From a virus, in IMG/VR virus record IMGVR_UViG_3300009177_000110, positions 1-24,700 of that record: a stretch of DNA of 24,700 nucleotides. One strand, 5' to 3'. Position numbers and translations under genes: made by a program. The first letter of the stretch is position 1. Every line of letters begins with the position of its first letter. This document shows, one piece after another, positions 1 to 6,600 of this stretch. A model generated the notes under the pieces. The model did not search any database, was not told the origin of the DNA, and saw only the letters and a program-made list of their open reading frames with translations.

Positions 1-2
1 AT

Positions 3-830
3 TGGACGCCAGAACAGGAGCGCGAGCACGCCGGCATGATGCTGGACTACGAACGCCGCCAGCACCTCGCCTGGGCCGCTGCCCGCTCTGCCCTGTCAGC
101 CAGCACCCAACCCGAGGGGAGGGGCGAGGCGCAACGAAGGGTCCACGCGGCCGGTTTGCGAGCGCTCATCCTGAGTATCAGAGACCTTCCGCCCGGCGCT
201 GGCACGGCGGCGATGAAGTCTCTCGACGCGCTTGAGTTCGCCACACCCCCAGACCGGGCCGCTGCCAGTGAAACGAACGGCAGAACCGAACTGGAGCTGG
301 AACAGGCCAGACGGATATTCGACCTTGAGGCTCAGGTGACGAGCCTGATGGAGGAACGCGACATCGAGCGCCGGGCCGCTGCCAGTGCGGAGACAGATTC
401 AGACTGGCCTGTGATGCCGCCGAGCCTTGGGCAATCGCCGGTCCTGTTTGAAGACGGGTACGCAGAAGGCTGGGCTAAGTGTCTCAGCGAGTGCCAAAGA
501 GTCGCTGCGCTGGCAAAGCCGAACGCTTGGACTATTACGGCCCCCGACGGGCGGCACTGGTCTGGTGATAGCCCGCTGAAGGCGGCAGCCGCCGCACAGC
601 GCGACACGATTGACCCCGTGCTTGCGATGGCGCGAATCAACGCGATGGTGGACGAAGAGAACGCCATCCGCGACAAGGAACTGGCGGAAGCTTTCGAGCG
701 CGGGCGGGCGGCTGCGCAGGCGGGGCGGGAGCAGGAGCGAGGCGAGGCTATCAATTCTCTGCTCGCCACCCCACCCAGCCCAGCAGCAGCGCAAGAAAAA
801 GGGGCCCCGCAGGGCCCCTCGAGCATCTAA
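3..830 (+). CDS. Phage hypothetical protein, 5' end cut by window edge
   Basis: This is the only rightward gene, and its frame stays open to the left edge, so the true start probably lies outside; the first ATG inside is at 36. About 276 residues are visible. There are charged, probably coiled-coil stretches (LELEQARRIFDLEAQVTSLMEERD and a C-terminal EERGRAA-type helix) around a central block containing WTITAPDGRHWSGDSPLKAA, a pattern I recall from short phage accessory proteins of unknown role. No catalytic motif or membrane segment is visible. Two exact 17-bp direct repeats (254-270 and 371-387) encode RAAAS twice. Its last codons double as the terminator of the opposing operon, and its TAA stop lies inside a palindrome. 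It converges on the late genes, so it probably belongs to another transcription unit. Function is unknown. Confidence 0.6.
   Translation, partial: WTPEQEREHAGMMLDYERRQHLAWAAARSALSASTQPEGRGEAQRRVHAAGLRALILSIRDLPPGAGTAAMKSLDALEFATPPDRAAASETNGRTELELEQARRIFDLEAQVTSLMEERDIERRAAASAETDSDWPVMPPSLGQSPVLFEDGYAEGWAKCLSECQRVAALAKPNAWTITAPDGRHWSGDSPLKAAAAAQRDTIDPVLAMARINAMVDEENAIRDKELAEAFERGRAAAQAGREQERGEAINSLLATPPSPAAAQEKGAPQGPSSI
793..820 (-). terminator. Intrinsic terminator of the leftward late operon
   Basis: Read on the minus strand, an 8-bp perfect stem (AGGGGCCC / GGGCCCCT, positions 819-812 and 807-800) with loop TGCG runs directly into TTTTCTTGC. This is the classic rho-independent layout. It lies just beyond the last leftward stop codon (853-855). 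It is embedded in the final sense codons of the convergent rightward gene, where it encodes KGAPQGPS. Confidence 0.85.
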
Positions 831-849
831 CTAGCGTCTAGTTAGATGC
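823..849. repeat. Perfect 12-bp inverted repeat carrying stop codons in all six frames
   Basis: GCATCTAACTAG (823-834) and CTAGTTAGATGC (838-849) are perfect complements around a 3-base centre, CGT. The palindrome supplies the TAA stop of the rightward gene. It contains TAA or TAG in every forward frame (828, 832, 839) and, by symmetry, in every reverse frame. In the leftward transcript it forms a first hairpin three bases before the terminator stem. It has no T-tract of its own, so alone it is not a standard terminator. Confidence 0.85.
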
Positions 850-852
850 AGA

Positions 853-1215
853 TCAGACTGCGTCCGGCACCTGATCGTCGGCCGCCTGGCTGGCAGCCTT
901 GACGCGCGCAGCGGCCGCGCTCACCGCGGCGACGGCGTCGGTCACCTCTTGCGGCACGCTGGTGCCCTGCGACTGGATGATGGTCTCGAGGTCGGTGATC
1001 TTCTGCTGCAACCCGGCCGTCTCGGTCACGACCTTGCCCATTTGGGTGGCCGCGGCCTCGAGTTGATCGGTCGCGGCCTTCAGGGCGTCGACGGTTTGCT
1101 GTGCAGTTCCCATGATGATTTCCTTCAGTTCGTTGATGGCTGGAAGCACCCACGGATCCGAGCCGGTGTGGACGGTGATCGGGCCGTGGAAGTGTAGATG
1201 GATCGCGACTGTCAT
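853..1215 (-). CDS. Small coiled-coil phage protein, last gene of the late operon
   Basis: This 120-residue protein begins MTVAIHLHFHGPITVHTG, a short His-rich beta-like segment. A long alanine-rich heptad region follows (about residues 25 to 110, with QLEAAATQMGKVV and LQQKITDLETII), predicting a coiled coil. I chose the ATG at 1215 because it gives an ATGA overlap with the preceding gene, as at several other junctions here, and has AAGG seven bases upstream. The ATG at 1233 (126 residues) is an alternative. It has no signal peptide or membrane segment. It is the final gene before the terminator and lies after the lysis genes, so it may be an accessory or moron gene. Function is not recognised. 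Confidence 0.7.
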   Translation of the reverse strand: MTVAIHLHFHGPITVHTGSDPWVLPAINELKEIIMGTAQQTVDALKAATDQLEAAATQMGKVVTETAGLQQKITDLETIIQSQGTSVPQEVTDAVAAVSAAAARVKAASQAADDQVPDAV

Positions 1216-1877
1216 GGTGTGGCCTTCTGACATTCGGCGACCTCTGTCGCCGCGGTTGTAGCCGGCGGAGCAGCGCAGAAGCGACGCGCCCCGCTGGTCG
1301 CGCTGATGGTGTCACAGTTGCAAGTCAGGCCAGCGGCCGCCTTCTTGCCCGACACGAGCCCGGTCAGCCTGCCGCCCGCGGCGGTGAAGATCGAGCCATT
1401 GATCGTCACCCATCTGTCGGCGACGGGATCCGGCAGCCGCGTGCCGCAGTAGCCCGCCGGCAGAGGATCGAGCGCCGTGGTCGTCAGCCTGGCCAGCGTG
1501 AGCGCGACGCACGCGTCGTAGCGCCATTGCTTGTACCGCAGGATGTCGGTCGGGTCGGTCAGCTTGATCGAATACTGCGCTGACACGGCAGACGCCGCGG
1601 CCTTCGGCGCCGAGGCGGCTTTCAGCTGATCGAGCACCGCGAACGGGTTCACGAGCGTCGAGCAGTTCCGCGTCAGGCACCATTGGTAGACGATCTGCAC
1701 CCAGCGGTCGCCGGCGGCCGTGCGCGACTCGAGGCACCAGCCGACACGGCCCTCGACGAAGGGCGTCTTCACGACGATGTAGTCGGTGCCGGCCTCGCTC
1801 GGGAACACCGAGCTCGGCAGGCATTGCCCGAAGGCAGCCGGCGCGACGAGCGCCAGCAGCAGGAGCCAGCGCTTCAC
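1212..1877 (-). CDS. Secreted cysteine-rich protein of unknown function
   Basis: The 221-residue product starts with a clear Sec signal peptide: KR, then a run of leucines (LLLLALV) and PAAFGQ before Cys19. The sequence around Cys19 (FGQC) is not a good lipobox, so signal peptidase I cleavage and a periplasmic or external location are likely. About ten cysteines, including a CNC pair and WCLTRNC, suggest disulfide bonds formed in the periplasm. The start is a GTG two bases after the previous TGA, with AAGG upstream; the end overlaps the next gene by ATGA. Phage genes exporting proteins beside a lysis cassette are often host-modifying morons or exclusion factors. That role is inference only, as no family was recognised. 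Confidence 0.75.
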   Translation of the reverse strand: MKRWLLLLALVAPAAFGQCLPSSVFPSEAGTDYIVVKTPFVEGRVGWCLESRTAAGDRWVQIVYQWCLTRNCSTLVNPFAVLDQLKAASAPKAAASAVSAQYSIKLTDPTDILRYKQWRYDACVALTLARLTTTALDPLPAGYCGTRLPDPVADRWVTINGSIFTAAGGRLTGLVSGKKAAAGLTCNCDTISATSGARRFCAAPPATTAATEVAECQKATP

Positions 1878-1879
1878 GT

Positions 1880-2125
1880 TCAGCCGCCTTGCTGGCGGGC
1901 GACGTCGGAGTGCAGGCCGGCCAGGTTGGCGCCTGCCTTGTCGAGCATCGCCGCGAGGTCGGCATCGGTCACGCTGCCGTCGGCGACGCGATCGTGAAAG
2001 TCGGTCGCGGCCTGCAGCAGCGTCGACAGGACGGCGCTCGCTGCGGCGCCCTTCGGGCTGAGGGCAGCTGCGGCGGCGCCGGCGGCTGCGATGATCGTGG
2101 TGAATCGGGGATCGAGGCTGTTCAT
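1880..2125 (-). CDS. Small alanine-rich phage protein
   Basis: This is an 81-residue protein with an alanine-rich, hydrophobic N-terminal half (TTIIAAAGAAAAALSPKG...AVLSTLLQAA). Its C-terminal part is polar and helical (FHDRVADGSVTDADLAAMLDKAGANL). The ATG at 2125 has a strong AGGAG seven bases upstream and overlaps the stop of the lipoprotein gene by ATGA, which supports the start and implies coupled translation. The N-terminal half could associate with membrane but is too alanine-rich and proline-broken for a confident transmembrane call. Being next to the lysis genes, an auxiliary lysis role is possible. No family was recognised. Confidence 0.7.
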   Translation of the reverse strand: MNSLDPRFTTIIAAAGAAAAALSPKGAAASAVLSTLLQAATDFHDRVADGSVTDADLAAMLDKAGANLAGLHSDVARQQGG

Positions 2126-2442
2126 TTGCTAGCTCCTGATGCCGGCGGTGAGGGTGGGGCAGCCTGCAGCGCCGCCTGCGCCGCTCTCAGGCTTGCATAC
2201 GTGGCATCGAAGGCCTTCATCGCGTTGACTGCGTCGTTGCCTTTCAGCGCGCCGGCCAGCACCGCGCCACGCGTGGCAGTGATCGAGGCGTCGAGCGCGA
2301 CGGCGGCCTTGTAGGTGGCATCAACGGCTTGCTGGCGCGGGTCGGCCGACGTCGCCGGCGTGCTGGTGCATCCCTCGAGCATGCCGAGCGTGGCGAACGC
2401 GAACGCGCAGGCGAGCAGGAAGCTCACGATTCTGGATTTCAT
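2122..2442 (-). CDS. Lipoprotein next to endolysin, possible outer-membrane spanin
   Basis: The 106-residue product has a lipoprotein signal: MKSR, a hydrophobic core (FLLACAFAFATLGM) and the lipobox LEGC, with Cys25 as the lipidated residue. Thr follows at +2, which favours outer-membrane sorting. The mature part is mostly alpha-helical and alanine-rich, with a Pro/Ser/Ala tail (PPSPPASGAS). The ATG at 2442 has AAAGG six bases upstream. A lipoprotein just after the endolysin in a Gram-negative phage often acts as the Rz1-type o-spanin that fuses inner and outer membranes during lysis. The protein is longer and less proline-rich than typical Rz1, so an exclusion or other lipoprotein is an alternative. 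The lipoprotein call is firm; the role is not. Confidence 0.75.
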   Translation of the reverse strand: MKSRIVSFLLACAFAFATLGMLEGCTSTPATSADPRQQAVDATYKAAVALDASITATRGAVLAGALKGNDAVNAMKAFDATYASLRAAQAALQAAPPSPPASGASK

Positions 2443-2475
2443 GGGGAACCTTTCGGGGGTTGAGGAGCGGCAAGG

Positions 2476-2994
2476 CTACCGCGGGAACTGCGCCAGCGCC
2501 ACCGCGATCGCGTCGCGCGCCGTGAGCCCCTGCCAGAGGCCTTGTTCAGCGCGCCGGCGACGCCGCAGGCCGAGCTCGACGCTCGAGCCTGGCGAGATCC
2601 ACACGGCGAATTGAGCGTAAGCACCCTGGTAGTCGCCGGCGTTGAGCAGGCGCAGCAGCGTCGACGGCTTGCCGTTCTTCAGCCGCATGATGCCATCCTT
2701 GTTCGCGTTGCCGGGCCCGACGTTGAACACGATCGAGACCATGGCATCGAACATCCCTTGTTCGAGCGTCACCTTGACGGTCGCGTTGACGATGCGCTCG
2801 CGCTCGGCGACGTCGCTCGCGAACCGATCGTCGGACTGCTGCTGCGACCAAATCAGCCCCGGACCGATGCCCGGCCCGGTGGCACCCTTGCCGATCGTCC
2901 ATGGCGCGCCGCCGGTCTTCGGATCGGGGTAGCTGACGAGCCGATCGTCCTCGTAGTGCTCGATCAGCGCGAGACCCTCGGCGCTGGTCTTCAT
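2476..2994 (-). CDS. Endolysin, GH24 (T4-type) lysozyme
   Basis: This 172-residue enzyme should cleave the MurNAc-GlcNAc bond of peptidoglycan. The family pattern is clear: the N-terminal helix GLALIEHYED carries catalytic Glu12, followed by YPD (Asp24) and WTIGKGAT (Thr33), the E/D/T triad of T4-type lysozymes. Later come FDAMVSIVFNVGPGN and the C-terminal ELGLRRRRRAEQGLW helix, both typical of phage GH24 proteins. There is no signal peptide or SAR anchor, so release to the periplasm should depend on a holin. The spacing E-11-D-8-T is wider than in T4 lysozyme, and the usual histidine after GxG is replaced by alanine. It overlaps the holin candidate by ATGA. Confidence 0.93.
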   Translation of the reverse strand: MKTSAEGLALIEHYEDDRLVSYPDPKTGGAPWTIGKGATGPGIGPGLIWSQQQSDDRFASDVAERERIVNATVKVTLEQGMFDAMVSIVFNVGPGNANKDGIMRLKNGKPSTLLRLLNAGDYQGAYAQFAVWISPGSSVELGLRRRRRAEQGLWQGLTARDAIAVALAQFPR

Positions 2995-3287
2995 GGCTGC
3001 AGCGGCTGGTCGGTCTTGGGCGGCTTCGTCGGCGCGTTGTTCACCGCGTCGATCATGTCGGCCTTCTGGCCCACGGTGAGCGCGATGTTCTGCTGAACCA
3101 GCTTCAGCGCGGTGCTCACGAACACGAGCACGGCGTTCGCGATCGTCAGCTGCGTCGACGTGAGCACGTGGACATCGGCCAGCGACGCGAGCAGCACATG
3201 CGCGGTGTCACCCAGCCCGGTGAGCAGCAGGATCCACGTGCTGAATTGCTTCAGGATCCTCGAGGGGGCAGCGATCAGTTCCATCAT
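2991..3287 (-). CDS. Holin candidate
   Basis: A 97- or 98-residue membrane protein. Two hydrophobic segments are visible, around residues 16-38 (FSTWILLLTGLGDTAHVLL) and 48-66 (LTIANAVLVFVSTALKLV). A short polar N-terminus precedes them and a proline- and lysine-containing C-terminal tail follows. Size, two-segment topology and position directly before the endolysin fit a holin that forms inner-membrane lesions at lysis. There are tandem ATGs at 3287 and 3284; AAAGG lies three and six bases upstream respectively, slightly favouring the second. The first overlaps the stop of the preceding gene. No holin family was verified by search. Confidence 0.75.
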   Translation of the reverse strand: MMELIAAPSRILKQFSTWILLLTGLGDTAHVLLASLADVHVLTSTQLTIANAVLVFVSTALKLVQQNIALTVGQKADMIDAVNNAPTKPPKTDQPLQP

Positions 3288-3628
3288 GGGCCTTTCGGGT
3301 TGACGCGGGATTGAAACTCGAGCGAGAGCACCCGCTCGCGTAGGGCCTGGTTTGCGGCCAGGAGCTCCGACACACTGCGCTCGGTCGAGCTCAGCCTGAG
3401 CTCGGCCGTAGCGTTCGCCTTGTCCTGAGCGATGAACTGCTTCTCGAGCGACTCCATGCGCTGGAAGATCGCATTGATGCCGAAGGCGATCGCCGGCATC
3501 GCGATGCCCGTGAGCACGAACTGCGCGAGCTTCAACAGGGCGTTGTTCGCGATCGAGTCGAGGCGCATTTCGCCTCGGCGACGGTGGGGCGGTGCGTCGA
3601 GCTCGCCCGGCTCGGTTTCACGTGACAT
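3284..3628 (-). CDS. Membrane-anchored coiled-coil protein, possible inner-membrane spanin
   Basis: A 114-residue protein with a basic N-terminus (HRRRGEMR) and one transmembrane segment (about residues 34-54, QFVLTGIAMPAIAFGINAIF). A charged heptad helix follows (about 55-105, MESLEKQFIAQDKANATAELRLSSTERSVSELL). The positive-inside rule places the coiled coil in the periplasm. That is the layout of Rz-type i-spanins, and it is the first gene of the lysis cassette. An i-spanin partnering the lipoprotein at 2122-2442 is a reasonable inference, although spanins usually follow the endolysin rather than precede the holin. The start has GAAGGAG seven bases upstream, overlapping the stop of the polyvalent gene. 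Confidence 0.72.
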   Translation of the reverse strand: MSRETEPGELDAPPHRRRGEMRLDSIANNALLKLAQFVLTGIAMPAIAFGINAIFQRMESLEKQFIAQDKANATAELRLSSTERSVSELLAANQALRERVLSLEFQSRVNPKGP

Positions 3629-3635
3629 TGCCAGT

Positions 3636-3642
3636 CTCCTTC
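3636..3642 (-). promoter_or_regulatory. Strong ribosome binding site for the first lysis gene
   Basis: GAAGGAG on the minus strand, seven bases before the ATG at 3628. It overlaps the TGA stop (3641-3643) of the giant upstream gene, so lysis genes can be translated independently of it. Confidence 0.7.
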
Positions 3643-6600
3643 AGAACATGCCGGCCTGGCGCGGATCGCCGGCCTGGTCGATCTCGTCAGCCATGCCGCG
3701 GATGTTCTCGGCGATGCGCTTTGGCGCGCGCGCATCGGCCTCGAGCATGTGCATGATCGCTGCCACCTGTGGCGACGCTTCGCCGCCGATCAGCGAGCCC
3801 TGCGCGAGCGCCTGATCGACCTTCTGGCCAGCTTCGCGCGCATCGCTGAAGCGGCGCACCGCCTCGACGAGGTCGGGCACGAAGTCGCGGCCCGCTCGAG
3901 CGCCGGCGTCCAGCAGGTCGCGCAGCCTGGCCACCGCGGGCGCCGCGCGCAGCATGCCGGCCAGCACGTTGCGCACGTTCGCGTCGGTCGACTCGGTCAT
4001 CATCGCGACGAGGTCGACGTCTTGGTACGCTTTCGAGAAGATCGCATTGCGGATCCGGTTCGCACCGCGCTGCGAGAGCTTGCCGTCTGCCGTCATCAGC
4101 TGGCCATGCTCGCTCGGGCTGGCGACGTAGCGCATGAACTGCCGGATGAATTCTTGCGAGCCGCCGGCCAGCTGGCCATCGTCGCCCGTCACAAGGCCCT
4201 CGAGGTCGGGCAGCCTGAGCGCGTCGCTCTTGGCCTGCTCGGCATCGCTCATGCCGGCGACCGAGCTTTCGTTTGCCTGGCGCGCGAATTCGGCGCGATC
4301 GCGATCTCCGAGCGCCTCGCGCACCAGCACCGGACGCTCGTAGCGCGCGACGTCGTTGGAGCTCAACCCGAAGCGCCCGGCGTGCTCCTTGAGCCACTGG
4401 CGATAGTGCTCCGCGTCGCCGGCGGCGTAGGCGCGGCGCAGCGCGATCGTGCGTGCGTTGCCCGACTCGACGACGGCGTCGGATCCGATGATGGGCGCAC
4501 CGTCTGAGGCCTTATAGCTTTCGGCCAGGAGCTCGGGCTTGATGTTGCCGGCCATGCGCGCGATCTGCGCCTCGCTGGCGTCGCGCGAGCGATCGCGCGG
4601 CTGCAGTTCCTTCGGGAAAGCCGGATTCACGCCGAGCGCGTCGTCGTGCGATGTCACCAGCTGGCCAGCGTCGACCAACCGGTAACGGACAGGCACCTCA
4701 ACCCCCCGCTCAGTGGTCGCAATAGTCTGCCGGCCGATCGGGTTGTCGTCTAAAATCGGACGCGGAGGTGCAGAAATGTTGCCAAGATCGTTCCCTGCCG
4801 GGACCGAGTTTTTCGACGTCGAAGGCGTGCCGGTGACTCGTTCAGCCGAGTACGCGGTGCGCGCCTGGGACGCCGATCCGCCGCGCAGGTTCCCGCTCGA
4901 GTCGCTGGCCCGAAACGGCACGCGAGTGCTCGAACCGGCGTTCCGCAAACTCGTCGCCGACCGCCACGCCGCGTCGTAGATCGCCGACTGGCGCGCCTCG
5001 AGGTCGCGCAGCTGCGCCGCCTCTTGCGGTGTGGGATCCCGACCCTCCTTGTCGGCCTGGCGGCGCACCGCCTCGGCCTGCTCATAGAGCGGATGCGCCT
5101 CCTTCTTGGCCGCGATCATTTCCGGGACGTTGACCTGCACCTCGGAGGCGTGGCCATTGACGCGCACGTTCGCCTTGATGTCGCGATACCCGTCGACCGT
5201 CGGCGCCGGCGTGCCCTCGATGAGACTGTTACGCAGGCCCTCGAGCTTGCCGAACTTCGCCTCAAGCGCCTTGATCGCGTCCGGCACCGCGCCGATGTCG
5301 CGCAGGACGATCGTGCCGCGCACCAGATCCTTGATCTGGCTGGCGTCGCCCTTGTAGTCGACGAGGATCTTCTCGGTCGCGCGGCTTGGCACCTTGATCG
5401 GCGCGACGATCACCTGGCGCGTCGCGTCGCCCAGCTGACGCCCGACGGCCTCGAGTGCGCTCCTGTAGATCGGGTGCGCCTGGTCGGCAGCGCGGTACTG
5501 CTTGAGGATCGCCGAATGCACGTCAGCCGGCACGTCGCCTCGAGCAGCCAGGTAGTCGGCCGCGCGGCGCTCGCCGGAGTTGGGCAGGCGCACCGAGTCG
5601 GTTGCCGAGCGCGAAGGCAGGCCCTTGCGCTGCTGGAAGTCCTTGGCCTTCGCGAGCAGCTGCTCGACGGGCAGGTCGACGCGCATGATGTTGATCGGCT
5701 CGCCCCGCTCCGAGGCGACAACCCAGCGATGGTGCCCATCGAGCACGCGATCGTCGCGTGACACGATGATGCGGTTCTTGTCGTCGTAGCGGCCGCCTTC
5801 GACCTCCTTGCGCAAGAAGTCGATGTTCTCGAGGTTGTAGTCCTTCTGGGTCGCCTTCAGGCTCGCGGCCGGCACCGTCTGCTGCTCGGTCTTCACGCCG
5901 GCGGCGTTCAGTTCCTTCACAAACTCGGCCTGCGCGCCCTTGGGCACGACGGGCATGTCGGCCCGCTTGATCCCCTTGCTGTCGCGGAAGAGCTCGGCTA
6001 CACGCTCGCCGGCTTGTCCCCCGGCAGGCTCTGCACCTTGCCGAACGGCTCCGGCCGCTGCATTGCCGTCGGCCCGGGGTTGTTCGCCCCCGGCTGCAGC
6101 TTCGCCGCGAGCGCCTTCTGCAGGTCGCCGTAGGCCCTCGCTGCTGAGATCACCTTGCTGGACTTGAGCCTCACGTGCCTTCCCCTCGTCGATGATGCGC
6201 TGGATCTCACGATCGAACACCCTCGGGCTGTTCTCGTGCTGCTTGCCTGCTCGATCGACGGCGGCCGCATCGTACTGCATGGCCTGCCACGTGTCTTTCG
6301 AGCGGCGCTGCTCTGCCTCGCTGAGCTTGTGAGCCTTCGCCCACTTCGCTTCCGCCTCGGCGCGCGCGATCACGGCGTCGACGGCGCGATCGCTGGTGAT
6401 CTCGTGCACCTCGGGCACCGGGATCGTTTCGACCTCGGCGCCGCTGGGTTCAGGCTTGGCGGCCGGCTGCTTCGGCGGCTCCGGCGCGAGCTTCTCCGCG
6501 CGCTCCCGGAACTTGCCGGCGAGCTCGGTGTCGCTGGTCGCGTCGGCCAGCTTCCGATACTCCGCGGCGCGCTTCGTGTCGCTGTCGCGCTTGCGCTCGG

